Shown: positions 24,097 through 37,005, numbered from the stretch's first letter. The stretch: DNA of 64,000 bases from Przewalskia tangutica (GCA_029844215.1 JAQGDG010000262.1:151499-215498), one strand, 5' to 3'. Made by a program: numbers and translations. Notes: generated by a model from the letters alone, not told the origin.

Positions 24097-24756
24097 TGTT
24101 ATACCCGTAGTTCGGGGTATGTATGCGAGGGCGTGCGTGCGAGAATCTGAGAAAGATTGGAAAGGAAGAAAGAGGTGATTTTCCACGGAAAAGTTTAGGT
24201 TTTGTGAAGGAAAAAGGTTCGTTAATGGGAATTGGATTCCCAGTTTGGTGTCGGACTTCTGGAATATTAGAAATTATGGAATTTTATTTTGGAAATGGTC
24301 ACGTGGGGCCCGCGTGAAAATTCTGATTTTGTAGAACCAGCTTTGTTTTGAGATTTTGGCCATTGTGGATATTTTGAAGATGTTTTATTTTGGGCCAATA
24401 GGAGGGTGACACGTGTCACCCCGCCTGGTAATGGCCAGGAATGACATTTGTGCCTGACACGGTTAGAGTCGTTTTTTTAATGAAGCGTTTTACATAACTT
24501 GCGAGGGAAAATTCGGCTATGTCTTTTCTTATTTTTGCGGATTTTTAGAGGCGAAACATTTTGGACCAGCGGGAGGGTGGCGTGTGTCACCTGCGCATTG
24601 AAACAAAGTGGGCGACTTGGCCGATTGAAGGGCGAGTTGATGGTAGATATTTGTGTAGATATTTGTGAGGTTTTAAGGAGTAGGGACTAGGGGGCACTTG
24701 GGCATATCTTGGCCTCACTTGCCAGCTAGATCTTGGCCGTTGGTTGGCCTTACGAC

Positions 24757-24764
24757 TATAAATA
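24757..24764 (+). promoter_or_regulatory. TATA box of 5' LTR, element B
   Basis: TATAAATA, downstream of GGCCGTTGGTTGGCC. A transcript from here would run straight into the antisense solo LTR at 26682. Confidence 0.65.
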
Positions 24765-26681
24765 CCACTTGTGATGAACTTCTTCATCCGGCTCTTCCTT
24801 GTTCTAAGTCTTGAAACCCCTCTCCTCCTCTTGTTGACTCTCGTCCAGAGCCCCTCTCCCCAGTGAAGGCCTTTGGCGAAACCCCTCCTTGTGAGCATTG
24901 GCGAGAACACCCACTCTGCTTTGAGTGTTGTTCTCGTGTAATACCCCACTTGGTTGAGAAATACTCTCAAGTATTGTTATAATGCCCAATTACCTTAGTA
25001 GTATACCTTGTAGTATTCCAAAGTTACCTCTATCGTAGAGTCAGGAAATACTCTAGTATGTCCTTTTGTCTCAAGCCAGAAACCACAAGGAAAATCTCCA
25101 TAGTTGGTTGGAGTATTAAGAAGAGTCGCGTAGACTTCTAAGGGTTGTTTGGAGCGGGTTGGAGCACCGGAGTGGGAGCTAGCGTTGCTAAGGATCGGCA
25201 TTTATACTTGGATAATTATGGGCTTATCGAGGTAATTATCTTGTCCCCTGTGTAATTGGATATTACATGTTGTAGGAATATATAGTTGAAGTATACTATG
25301 TATATAAGCTGAACATAGCTTGTGATGTCCTTGGACTTAAGCTGAAGAAGCTGAGCGTAATTACATAGGGTGTATTCTGATGAACTTGTGTAATTTGTGG
25401 GTAGGGAAGGGTGCCCGATTTCCGTAGGATCTTGCGTCTAGATTTATTCTCAAGAGTAGTCTAGACTTTGATAGACTTGTGTAACTGTATAGGTTGAATG
25501 TTACTGCAGTGGCATGTGCTCTTGAGAGAAGGTGGACAGCTTGGCGGGTTATAGCGTGGGCGTTTTGCTAATAGTCGATAATCGTCGCGAGGTATGTGAA
25601 CCTCTTCCTATCTCTTCTAGCATGATATGTGTATAACTATGTAGTGCGGTGAGCGTCGTGTATTAATTGAGCGTGGTTATGCGACAATGTCTTTTGACTT
25701 AAGCCACAATAATAATAATCTTGAAGTAGTTGAGAATTAAAGCTGTTTTTAAAGAAGAGTAATACTTGGTTTTAAAAGCTTAAGAGTTATACTAGCTTTA
25801 TGGGAAGTTAGGTATAACGGCTTAAGAAAGATAAAGCGAATGTTTTAATTATTTTAGAAGTTAAGAGACTTGATCTTGTAAGATAAGAGACTTAGCAAAT
25901 GAATTATATGAGTTTTGTGTGAAACCTCGTTAAGTGAGTAATGAGTACTTGATTTTTAAAAGGGATAATGTTTCTTGATTTGAAATCGAATGTGTATCGA
26001 CAAACCAACTGCGGCGTTAATAAAGGAAATGTTTTGATTAATGAAGTATTAATAAAACCGATGAAACTTCCATCTGCATAGAAGCTAAGATGAGACAAAA
26101 TGATATTTCTAGATCATGTTTAGTAATAAGATTGTTATAAACAAGAATATCTACTCATATAAGGCTTATGTTTCTTAGATGGTTTAAAGAGAATTATATT
26201 CTTAAATGAATAAAGCGTGAACTCTGAAACCTTTCTAAATAAGAAACATGAACATTTGAAACTAGGCAAACTTGGGCGTTTGGAAAATAATGTTGTTACT
26301 TGATTTTTACAAAGAGAAGTGTTTTGATTTACTTGAAAGATAATCACTCTATTTTCATGTACTCTGGTATTGTGTGACTTTTGTGAAAATGCGTATCTTT
26401 TAAAAGAGTTAATGTATGAAGTATTTTGGGGATAAAAACCCGATCTTGTTAATCATATAGTAGAAAGTGTCTTGTGTGAATAACTTGATTGTATTGGTTT
26501 GTGATAGCCTTGTAATACTTTCTTGTTGATTTGATAAGTAAACATCTTTAGGATCTTCACGTGTGTTAGTATCTTGTGATGTTTGTGTAAGGGTTTTCCT
26601 TTGTTGTGCTTATGTTGTTTAACGATAAGGCTTATGATAGTATTATACATCACTCATCTCTTGAGATGATTAGGAGTTAAG

Positions 26682-29600
26682 TGTAACGACCGTTCGGGGC
26701 AGATTCTTGGTGCCTTATCCGGGCACCTAGTGATCTGACATCGGAGAAAACGGCGGAAAATAAAACATGAGTCATGAAACAGAGATATAATAAAAAGCAG
26801 GCCAACCAAAGCGGTTGCCTTGGTATATCATAAAACACGAGCAGTTTAATCCTTTACAACCACCTTGGCGATTACTACTGACCTGCAAGATTTACAGCGA
26901 CTATGGCGGGACGGGGCCGCCGTACCACAGATGTACAGAACCTCTGACTCGGGGAACACGTACCAAAAGATAAGCCTCAGAAAGCGGAGCTTCCCAGCAG
27001 TTTGTGATCCTAAGGCGGGGATCACGGCCGATGTACCTCTACTGCGGCGTGAGCGCGGCCGAAGGAAGTCGATCTGGCCAATTGCAGTATGTGAAGCGTA
27101 AAAAAATGCGTAATGAAATCATACTAGTCTATATAAAGCGGGAGACATGTATGATAACGAACTCTGATTCCTGACATAAGCGATCATGTCGATCGATCGA
27201 GGACTCGCGCCTCAGTCGTCGCTCAAATATAACTATGGGTCTCGCGCCAGCATCAATCATGTTCGCATCGTGGCGCGTGCCGGAGTGCATCGGTGTAGAC
27301 ATGTCCATGATGCAACAATAATACCAATGCCCGTGGCCACGTACCCGGAATTCTACCTCGGTGTAGACCGTCCGTATGGCGTCAACGATAATATCTTTGG
27401 GTGATCAACCTGCGCGTAACCGCGTGCCCCGAATTCTACCTCGGTGTAGACATGTCCGTGTAACCACAATAACAATATATCGGGTAATCAACGACCGCGT
27501 AGCCCGCATGCCGGAATCTGCGTCGGTGTAGGCGTGTCCGTGTGACATCAACCAATGAGCGATAATCAAAATGAAACATACGTGGAATTCTCCATCACGC
27601 CCGCGTCGAGTAAGTTCTCGACAAGTCGTAGGCCTCTGTCGAGGCAGCGGTAACGAAATACCACACTTGCACACAAAGGCTATCATCACGAGCATGGCGA
27701 GTTTCCACGACAACAAGCATAGGCAAGTTTCTGGCAACAAGCATAGGCAAGTTTCACCTGACTCGAAGTACTTTCATTTTATGCCAAAGTCGGGTTTTAA
27801 CCCAGGTACTACATCGTTAAGTTCTTTTAAAGAGATCCATTTCTTTTATAAAAGTCACCGATACGTAGTATTAGAATGACCAACCACTTCCTTTTTCAAA
27901 ACCAAGTAACAGCATTCTTTTCCTAAGTTCGGTTTACTAGTTTGATTTCTCGAACACCGTTTCAAATGGTTTCATAGTTCCCAAACTTAATCACTTGATT
28001 CCTTTTAGAACAATTGAGTAACATATGTCATATATGTGAGTAGTTTATTCTTGTTTATAACGATCTTATTACAATGACCATGATCTAGAAAATGTAATAT
28101 CATTTTGTCTTATCTTAACACATGCGGATGGAGGTTTCTCTTTGGTTTTAATACAATCATTATTAATCATTTTCCTTTTATTAGCATTTGCGATGATGCA
28201 GCCGATACGTTACGATTCGAAATCGGTAAACATTATCCCTTTAAAACCAAGTACTCATTACTCACGAATGAGGTTTCACAAACGTCCACATTAAAACAAA
28301 TAAGTTAAGTCTCTTATCTTATAAGATCAAATCTCTTAACTTAACGTCGATAAACCATTTTCACTTACATAAGGTCGTTATAACTAACTTCCCGTAAAGC
28401 TATTATAACACCACATGTTTTAAACCAACCAAATCACTTAGCACGTATCGTCTGCGTACTACATAGTTCCGCAACAATCATGCTAGAAAAGATAGGAAGA
28501 GGTTCGCATACCTCGCGGCGATTTATCGACGATAAGCAAAATGCTCCAGTACTACAACGCGCTGGCCCTTTCCGCTCGCGAGTAGAATCGCTACTCTTAG
28601 TACTTTCACCTATAAAAGGTCAAAGCGTCTATTAACCCCAAAACACAAGTTTCTATCTTTACATAGAAAATTAGCGGCACTCACACATGGCGGCGTAAAA
28701 CTCCTCTCTATCGAGTGCTGAAGCCAACGAGGGTTTACCGTCTACCGGGCGTGTACAATTCTCGATAATACTACACAAGTCTCTTTGCAATACGGTCTAT
28801 GTAAATCTGATTCGATTCGATTCTTTATTCTTGGGCTTAAGTCAAAGACATTGCGAATACTAAGTATTGTTCCGTATATAGTATCTTCAACTATATATTC
28901 TAACAAGCATGTAATTTCCAATTACAATAGAGAACGAATAATTACCTCGATAAGCCCAAAATTATCAAGTTATAATGTCGATCTGAGCAAGGTTTGGCTC
29001 AGCTCAGTGCGCTCGAGCCACTCGAACAACCCTTGAAGTTCTAACCAACCTGCTCAAATCTTGACCAAGCTATGAAGATTTCCTTAGGGTTTCGGTTTGA
29101 GACTAAAGGACAAAATGTAGTATTTAGGACTCTACGTAAAGAGGTATCTTTGGAAAACTACAAGGTCAAGGCTAAGGTATTTTGGGCATTACAAGCAATA
29201 CTAGGGGTATTTCTATACCTGACAATGAGGGTATTATCTGAAAACAACTAGGCTAGGGGTACCCCGCGGCGAGCACATGAGGGGAGGGAGGAGGCCTCGG
29301 CGAGACTCTCAAAGGGGATGAGTTGGGCGAACTCACTAGAGGAGGGAGGATTTTAGGCTTGGAAGGTTTCATTTGTGGATGAAGAGTTAAATGACATAAG
29401 GGGGTATTTATAGCAAAACCAAAAGCCAACGATGGCGAGATCAAGCCATGTGCAAGGCAAGTGTAAGGCGAGATCAAGCCAAGTGCACTAGACCACTACT
29501 CGCCCAAAACCCTGCAAATATCTACCGAATATCTGGCGCGCTTGCACCGCCGAATCGGCGAAGTCGCGCGCTGTCTCCGTTGTGAGGGTGACACATATCA

Positions 29601-30072
29601 CCCTCCGTTGGTCGAATGTTTCGTCCTCGGAAAAATCCGCCAAATACAAAGCGACATAGCGGAATTTTCCGCCCATGAAGTCTGTAAGCGTTTAGTCAGC
29701 GACTCTAGCAAGGTGTTGTGCACAAATGTAAAATCGGCGGTGCCACGTGGGGGTGACACGTGTCGCCCCGGTCGCCGAATATTTCGTCTTAGAAAATATC
29801 AAAATCTGAAATCTCAAAAACAAAGCGGGCCCAAAGCCGTAAATTTCTCGTGGGCCCAGCGTGACCATTCGAAAATAAAATCTCAAAATTCTAATATAAT
29901 CTATGAAGTCCAAATACCAAATCAGAATCAATTCCCGTTAACGAACCTTTTTCTTCACAAATAGCGGAAACTTTTAAAGTGAAAACTCATCTTTCTTTCT
30001 TTTCAAAATTTACTGTAGTACTCGTGCAAATGCGTCCTCGCATACATACCACCTGCAACTCGGGGTATAATA
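26682..30072 (-). mobile_element. Antisense solo LTR inside element B's 5' LTR
   Basis: Complete LTR of about 3391 bp, from TGTAACGACC (one change from TGTCACGACC) to GGTATAATA. There is no internal domain on either side. The flanks are TTAAG (26677-26681) and TTAAAG (30073-30078). The intact 3' LTR of element B reads GGGATTAAAGTGCC at the same place (about 36050). A TATTTATA (minus-strand TATAAATA) lies at 29405-29412. A solo LTR arises by recombination between the two LTRs of a full element. Confidence 0.88.
27270..27545 (-). repeat. Minisatellite, about 70-bp unit, four copies
   Basis: CTCGGTGTAGACATGTCCGT-type units with GTGATCAACC spacers, in the LTR slot. Same family as 22655-22920. 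Confidence 0.8.
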
Positions 30073-31030
30073 TTAAAGCGCCCTCCGATGCGGGGTAGAC
30101 TCGGTAGTCGATGGACATGATTCGAGACTACCTCATGCGGGTCCTGAGGGCTATCACGGGCTGCGGAAGTTCGAGTTAGGATCGGCCGCTTGTGGTCATC
30201 TCGGTCCTTGTGGCCATGCGGACGGCGAGTCGAGGCGGCTGCAGGGAGTAGCTACCCTCGATGCGGGTTATACCTCATGCGGGCGTCCCGGTTGGCTTTA
30301 TCGCGGGCTGCGGGAAGTTCGAGGACTAGATCGCGCGCATTAGATCTGCGGGCGAGTGGCGGCTTTGATCATGTGATGCAAGCAGATCTCGTAATCTGAT
30401 TTATGACCTTGTTGATGCGTAGGTGTTAGTAGTCGGCTATGCCTTGCCGTCTTACCGTGCGGTTTTATTGTGATGACTTTGAGGCGTGAGTCACGACTTG
30501 ACATGGCTTATTTATTGTGAGCGTAGTTTGGTTATCATACATGTCTCTGCTTTGTATAGACTACTATGATTTCATTTCACGGTATTTATTTTGATTTCAC
30601 ATACTCGGTACATTTGTTATGCGACCTCGCCCGAAGTGCGTTCATCTGCGAGTAAAGTACACGATCGTTGATCCTCGCTCTTAGGGTCGCGATTGACGTT
30701 TGGGAAAGCTCCGTTTCTCGGAGGCTTATCGGTGGTATAGTCCTGTTGTTGTAGGTGTTTACATTCGAGGGTATGGCGGGGCCTGTCCGCCATTGATGTT
30801 GTATCATTTCTTAGAGTTTGTAATCTTATTGTGGCGGGGTTTGTAAAAGGATTAAAGCTGTTCGTGTTGAAAAAGTTGTTGTTTATATATATCTTAGAAA
30901 GGCAAGTTTTCTCAGTTATCGTTTCATATTTCATAATATGTCTTGTATCGTTTATGTTCGATTACTACGATATTGTATCACTAGGGTGCGAGGTAAGGCA
31001 CGATCCACGGGCCGGAATCGGGTCGTGACA

Positions 31031-31048
31031 AAAGTAGTATCGAGCGAT
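31031..31048 (+). promoter_or_regulatory. Primer-binding site, element B
   Basis: AAAGTAGTATCGAGCG directly after GTCGTGACA. It is a damaged version of the TGGTATCAGAGC initiator tRNA-Met site. Confidence 0.75.
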
Positions 31049-31229
31049 TAATCCTCGGAAAGTGTCTACTGAGCGTATCCGGTAAGTCTTGATTATCGGT
31101 GTGTTGTGCACCACGCGATAATCAGGAGGCTATAGGATATTTAGGATTGGTTCCTATTCTTCTCACTCTGAGATCGTGCCTTAGAGTTGTGTTGAAAGTT
31201 GGACCCTCTAGCGTATTTCTTTTCACTTG

Positions 31230-31870
31230 CAGGTATGCCTCGCGTAGGCGGCGAACGGGAGGCGAAGCGTAGGAGGCTGCAAGTAGAGTTGAGAAGGTTC
31301 GTGGGCACGGGCCCGATCATTACCTAGGGTAATGCTTCATTCGAGGATTTCTGCGGCGTCGCTGCGATAAAGTTTACGGCGGCGGCGATTCCTCTGCGGC
31401 CGTGATATGTGAACGCCCGATTCGCGGCCAGAGCGGTGAATATAGATTGCAAAGAGGCAACCATTTACTAGCTATAGATTTGGCTACGAGTGTATCGATG
31501 TATCGCGAGTCTTGATGAATATCAGCGAGAAGGTTGTGCAGAGTAAGTTCTTGATTGAAGCAGGCATGGCACGTATGCGGGCTTATGCCACGGTAGAAAG
31601 CGTAGAATCGGCGGGTTAACGAAGGGCGAGAAGAGGGCGAGCGGCAAGGTCGCTGGTAACTTTCGGAGTCACCTCGCGGCGTATTAGATTATGCCGTCCA
31701 CTGGTGCGAGAGGTCTCCGCGGGGTTGGGGCGTTCGGGGTATCACGAGAGTTGGTGAACTCGGGGCTTAGGTTCGCGGTTGTGAGCGTCGTCGGGAATGT
31801 CGTCTTTTAGTTGGTACTTGTTGTACTATGGCCGTCAGTGCGATGTCGAAAGAGTGTCTGGTAAGAGGAC
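31230..31870 (+). pseudogene. gag: Decayed gag, element B
   Basis: Starts ATGCCTCGC (MPR) about 200 bp after the PBS and is collinear with 11490-12100 in element A. It ends around a knuckle relic (about 31815-31860, a damaged YCGRRG-like run). Every frame is interrupted, and no long frame survives. Confidence 0.5.
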
Positions 31871-32539
31871 TTAGCCTTGAGGATCGGTGGGTAGTTTGTC
31901 ATCTCCTCAATTATCGCCTACGAGGCGAGTTTGATTAGAGCGACTTAGGGAGTGGGCGATAAATCTGAGATAGATCTTTAACCCTCAGAGTTTTGTTTAT
32001 GTGATAAGGTGAGTATACCTTAAGTGCTATGTTACGATGGCGGTGTGTTAGTTGTGATTAGAAATCATGGTTGTTTAGCAGAGTAAGATTTTGGGGATAG
32101 AAAGTGTGAGCCTTAGAGCTTTATACGTAGAGACCTTAGAGGTAAGGCCGTCTCGAGTAAAGGTGTAGTGTTATGTTTGATCCTTATCGGGTGCATAGTG
32201 CGTGAGCTATGTTGGGAGAGGTCCCTAAGTAGTATGAAATGAAAGAGGGTAGTTGAGCTAAGAAGGCCGCTAGGTTTTCGTAGCGTGTTTAGTAAGATTG
32301 TTCGCCCGGGAGATAGTATTTTGCGCTTGCGGTCGGGTTGAGGCCGCGTTGCGAGTCAACCGCGGCATGTTTGGTGGTGGGGTCTGGTTGTGGTGGTCAC
32401 TTTGGTGGTAGGAGTCACGAGGTGTTAGGCCCAGTTTAGTTAACAGCGTCACGAGTTCGTGGATGCGTTCGGCCGGTGGTCGGGCGATGGGGCAGCCGTC
32501 GTGTTCTTGATCGGGGCCGTTCACTTGCGATGTTGATTT

Positions 32540-33060
32540 ATCGAAAGGTTGTAAAGGCGCAGGTGCCTACCTTCACCTTATGGCGACAGTGGAGCCAGTG
32601 CGGCTGTTTTGTTTACGGAAGTCTTACGAGCGAGGTTAAGAACTTCGGTGAGTCTCGAATCGCGTTCGCCCTCGGGCGGTCGTGAATTTGAGGTAGTTGT
32701 GAGGATTGTTGTCTCTGTGGAGGAGGCGTTTGAGCTACCATTTGATGTTCGGATGTCGCCTTATGAAGCCTTGCGGCGGAAGTGTAAGTTGTCGATCGAT
32801 TGGTTACGATGTTGGCGAGTTGGATAGTTGGTTGAGCATTTCGGCGGTGTGGATAGTGAAGCTTGTCTAGAAGAAGTTACAGCGGCTCGGAGGAATCGTG
32901 CGGATGTCGGCGGCAGCTTGAGTTGAGTTGGTCGGTCTTCTTGAAAGTACCACCGGACGAGTGTAGCGAGTTTTGGAAAGCGAAGGAACTTAGCGAGTTA
33001 CTTTGGGCCTTTGTGAGTTCGTGTGAAGGATAGGCGGGTTTCATATGTTAGCATTTGCGT
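32540..33060 (+). pseudogene. pol: Integrase relic, element B
   Basis: Collinear with the integrase relic of element A. Readable pieces are VSLESRSPSGG near 32645, MSPYEALRRKCKLSIDW (about 32753-32800) and downstream basic stretches. As in element A, the block that should carry the catalytic Glu is absent between the TDG-like piece and the pre-SPYEALYG piece. Since both copies share the loss, it was probably present in their common progenitor. Confidence 0.55.
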
Positions 33061-33109
33061 CAGACTTAGGAAGCGATCGTCCGGTCTTTCGTATTTATGT
33101 TCGAGTGGC

Positions 33110-33266
33110 GTATAAAGAGGCGAGCCTCTACCGCGAAACAGGAACGACCGTGGCTCTCCGTATGGCACGTCTGAGAAGGGCGAAGAGGCGTACCTCGAGG
33201 ATCATGGCGGCCGGTACCATTTGTTGGAGTCGTCGGACAAGGCTCGCGAGTGACAAAAGTGGTATC
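33110..33266 (+). other. Embedded alternative LTR end plus PBS core
   Basis: The segment runs from AAAGAGGCGAGCCTC through GTGGCTCTCCGTATGGCAC and GGTACCATTTGTTGGAGTCG to TGACAAAAGTGGTATC (33251-33266). It matches the complement of 17060-17225, where it forms the real LTR terminus beside a PBS. In element B it lies inside the internal domain. Confidence 0.65.
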
Positions 33267-33446
33267 GTGACTAAAGAAGTATATTTTTGACCCGGGAAGA
33301 GGTATTTGTGGTGATGTTAAGTGTTTCCTTGTAGACTTGGATGTAAGTATATTGCGCGGTGTTTACGTGGCGGGTATGGCGAGGATTGTTTAAATAAGTA
33401 TAGTAGTGAAGACTATCTTGGCGCGCGTTTGTTTGAGACTTAGAAG

Positions 33447-33482
33447 GAACATTCGGGGCGAATGTTTCTAAGGAGAGGAGAA
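33447..33482 (+). promoter_or_regulatory. PPT with conserved hairpin, element B
   Basis: AACATTCG (33448-33455) and CGAATGTT (33459-33466), then AAGGAGAGGAGAA abutting the 3' LTR. Hairpin identical to element A. Confidence 0.85.
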
Positions 33483-36400
33483 TGTTATACCCGTAGTTCG
33501 AGTATGTATGCGAGGGCGTGCGTGCGAGAATCGTGAGAAAGATTGGAAAGGAAGAAAGAGGTGATTTTCCACGGAAAAGTTTAGGTTTTGTGAAGGAAAA
33601 AGGTTAGTTAATGGGGAATTGGATTCCCAGTTTGGTGTCGGACTTCTGGAATATTAGAAATTATGGAATTTTATTTTTGGAAATGGTCACGTGGGGCCAC
33701 GTGAAAATTCTGATTTTGTAGAGCCAGCTTTGTTTTGAGATTTTGGCCATTGTGGATATTTTGGAAGATGTTTTATTTTGGGCCAATAGGAGGTGACACG
33801 TGTCACCCGCCTAGGTAACTTGGCGAATGACATTTGTCTTATGGCCTTTACACGGTTGAGTCGTTTTTAAATGAAGCGTTTTACATAACTTGCGAGGAAA
33901 ATTAGGCTATGTCTTTTCTTATTTTGCGGATTTTCGAGAGGCGAAACATTTTGGACCAGCGAGAGGGTGGCGTATGTCACCGCCGCGTGAAGCAAAGTGG
34001 GCGACTTGGCGATTGAAGCGAGTTGATGGTAGATATTTGTGTAGATATTTGTGAGGTTTTAAGGAGTAGGGACTAGGGGGCGCTTGGGCATATCTTGGCC
34101 TCAGCACCCCAGCTAGATCTTGGCCGTTGGTTGGCCTTGACTATAAATACCCCTTGTGATGAACTTAACGTCCAGCTCTTCCTTGTTCTAAGTCTTGAAA
34201 CCCTCTCCTCACCTCTTGTTGACTCGTCCAGAGCCACTCTCCCTTGTGAAGGCCTTTGGCGAAACCCCTCCTTTGTGAGCATTAGCGAGAACACCCCCTC
34301 TTTGAGTGTTGTTCTCGTGTAACCACATTGCTTGCTTGGTTGAGAAATACTCTCAAGTATTGTTATAATGCCCAATTACCTTAGTAGTATACCTTGTAGT
34401 ATTCCAAGTTACCTCTATCGTAGAGTCAGGAAATACTACAGTATGTCCTTTTTGTCTCAAGCCAAAACCCTGGAAAATCTCCATGGATTGGTTGGAGTAT
34501 TAAGAGAGTCGCGTGACTTAAGGGTTGTTTGGGCGGGTTGGAGTACCGGAGTGGGAGCTAAGCGTTCTTGAGATCGACGTTTATACTTGGATAATTATGG
34601 GCTTATCGAGGTAACTATCTTGTCCACTATTGTAATTGGATATTACATGTTGTAGGAATATATAGTTGAAGTATACTATGTATATAGCCCAGACGAGCAT
34701 GTGATGTCCTTGGACTTAAGCTACAGCTGAAAGGCGTAATTACATAGGGTGTATTACGGTGAACTTGTGTAATTTGGCGGGTAGGGAAGAAGCCCGATTT
34801 CCGTAGGATCTTGCGTCTAGATTTATTCTCACAAGGTAGTAGACTTTGATAGACTTGTGTAACTGTATAGGTTGAATGTTCTGCAGTAGCATGTGTTACT
34901 TGAGAAGGTGGACGGTGGCGGGTTATAAGCCAGTGGGCGTTTTGCTAATAGTCGATAATCGTCGCGGTATGTGAACCTCTTCCTATCTCTTAGCATGATA
35001 TGTGTATAACTATGTAATGCGGTGAGCGTCGTGTATTAATTGAGCGTAGTTATGCAATGATGTCTTTGACTTAAGCGAATAATAATAATCTTGAAGTAGT
35101 TCAAGAGAATTAAGCCCATTTTTAAGAAGAGTAATACTTGGTTTTAAAAGCTTAAGAGTTATACTAGCTTTATGGGAAGTTAGGTATAACGGCTTAAGAA
35201 AGATAAAGCGAATGTTTTAATTATTTTAGAAGTTAAGAGACTTGATCTTGTAAGATAAGAGACTTAGCTTAAATGAATTATATGAGTTTTGTGTGAAACC
35301 TCGTTCGTGAGTAATGAGTACTTGATTTTTAAAAGGGATAATGTTTCTGATTTGAAATCGGAATGTGTATCGACAAACCAACTGCGAGCGTTAATAAGAA
35401 ATGTTTTGATTAATGAAGTATTAATAAAACGGTAGAAACTTCCATCTGCATAGAAGCTAAGATGAGACAAAATGATATTTCTAGATCATGTGTAGTAATA
35501 AGATTGTTATAAACAAGAATATCTACTCGCATATAAGGCTTATGTTTCTTAGATGGTTTAAAGAGAATTATATTCTTAAATGAATAAAGCGTGAACTCTG
35601 AAACCTTTCTAAATAAGAAACATGAACATTTGAAACTAGGCAAACTTGGGCGTTTGGAAAATAATGTTGTTACTTGATTTTTACAAAGAGAAGTGTTTTG
35701 ATTTACTTGAAAGATAATCACTCTATTTTCATGTACTCCAGTGGTATTGTGTGACTTTTGTGAAAATGCGTATCTTTTAAAAGAGTTAATGTATGAAGTA
35801 TTTTGGGGATAAAAACCCGATCTTGTTGTCGTATAGTAGAAAGTGTCTTGTGTGAATAACTTGATTGTATTGGTTTGTGATAGCCTTATAATACTTTCTT
35901 CTTGATATTATAAGTAAACATGCTATGATTCTACGTGAGATAGTATCTTGTGATGTTTGTGTAAGGAGTTTTTCCTTTGTTGTGCTTATGTTGTTTAACG
36001 ATAATTTGTTATGATAGTATTATACATCACTCGTCTCTTGAGATGATTAGGGATTAAAGTGCCTCCGTCTGGGGTAGACTCAGCGGGTCGATGGACTATG
36101 ATTGAGACTACCTCATGCGGGTCTGAGGGCCTATCTGGGCTGCGGAAGTTCGAGTTAGGATCACGGCCGCTTGTGGTCATGCGGTCCTTGTGGCCATGCG
36201 GTGGCGAGTCGAGGAGACTGCCAGGAGTAGCTACCCTCGATGCGGGGTTATACCTCATGCGGGCGTCGGTTGGCCTATGCGGAGGCTGCGGAAGTTCGAG
36301 ACTAGATCGCCGCATTAGATCTGAGGCGAGTGGCGGCTTTGATCATGTAATGATCTGCAGATCTCGTGTCTGATTTATGACCTTGTTAGTGCATGGGTGT

Positions 36401-37000
36401 TAGTAGTCGGCTATGCCTTACTTACCCCGTCACGGTTTTATTGTGATGACTTTGAGGCGTGAGTCACGACTTGACATATTGCCTTATTTATTGTAAGCGT
36501 AGTTTGGTTATCATCATGTCTCTGCTTTGTATAACTACTATGATTTCATTCTGATGTTATTTTGATTTCACATACTAAATTTTTGTTATGACCTCGCCCT
36601 TGAAAGCTGCGTTCATCTGCGAGTAAAGAGTACACGATCGTTGATCCTGCTCTTGGAGTCACGATTCACGTTTGAAAGCTCCGTTTCTCGGAGGCTTATC
36701 GATGGTATAGTCCCTGTTGTTGTAGGTGTTTACATTCGGGGTATGGCGGGAATGTCCGCCGTTGATGTTATATCATTTCTTAGAAGTGCATGTAATCTTG
36801 TTGTGGCGGGGTTTGTAAAAAGTTAAAGCTATTCATGTTGAAAAAGTTGTTGTTTATATATATAGAAAGGCAAGTTTTCTCAGTTATCGTTTCATATTTC
36901 ATAATATGTCTTGTATCGTTTTATGTTCGGTTGATTACTCGATATTGTATCCTTTAGGGTGCCGGGTAAGGCACGATCCGGGCCGGAATCGGGTGTGACA
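33483..37000 (+). mobile_element. 3' LTR of element B
   Basis: 3518 bp, TGTTATACC to GTGTGACA. TATAAATA is at 34142-34149, the CGCGGTATGTGAAC block near 34968, and the TGCGGG-type repeats at about 36060-36340. It gives the uninterrupted sequence of the place where the solo LTR entered the 5' LTR. Confidence 0.9.
34142..34149 (+). promoter_or_regulatory. TATA box of 3' LTR, element B
   Basis: TATAAATA downstream of GGCCGTTGGTTGGCC. Confidence 0.6.
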
Positions 37001-37005
37001 GCATA

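Larger units (their letters stand above)
24097..31030 (+). mobile_element. 5' LTR of element B, interrupted
   Basis: LTR segments 24097-26681 and 30073-31030 total about 3.54 kb, matching the 3' LTR (3518 bp). Between them sits an antisense solo LTR. TATAAATA is at 24757-24764, the GCGAGGTATGTGAAC block near 25588, and TGCGGG-type repeats at about 30085-30370. It ends GTCGTGACA at 31030. Confidence 0.88.
24097..37000 (+). mobile_element. Element B: non-autonomous LTR retrotransposon with nested solo LTR
   Basis: Plus-strand element with 5' LTR 24097-31030 (interrupted), PBS, internal domain 31031-33482 (2452 bp), PPT and 3' LTR 33483-37000. It is inserted in antisense in the LTR 22079-38051. 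The right flank is GCATA (37001-37005) and the left flank TTGTA (24092-24096). The uninterrupted relative has GCATG at 1090-1094, so the duplication is probably GCATA with a damaged left copy. The internal architecture is that of element A. Confidence 0.88.
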
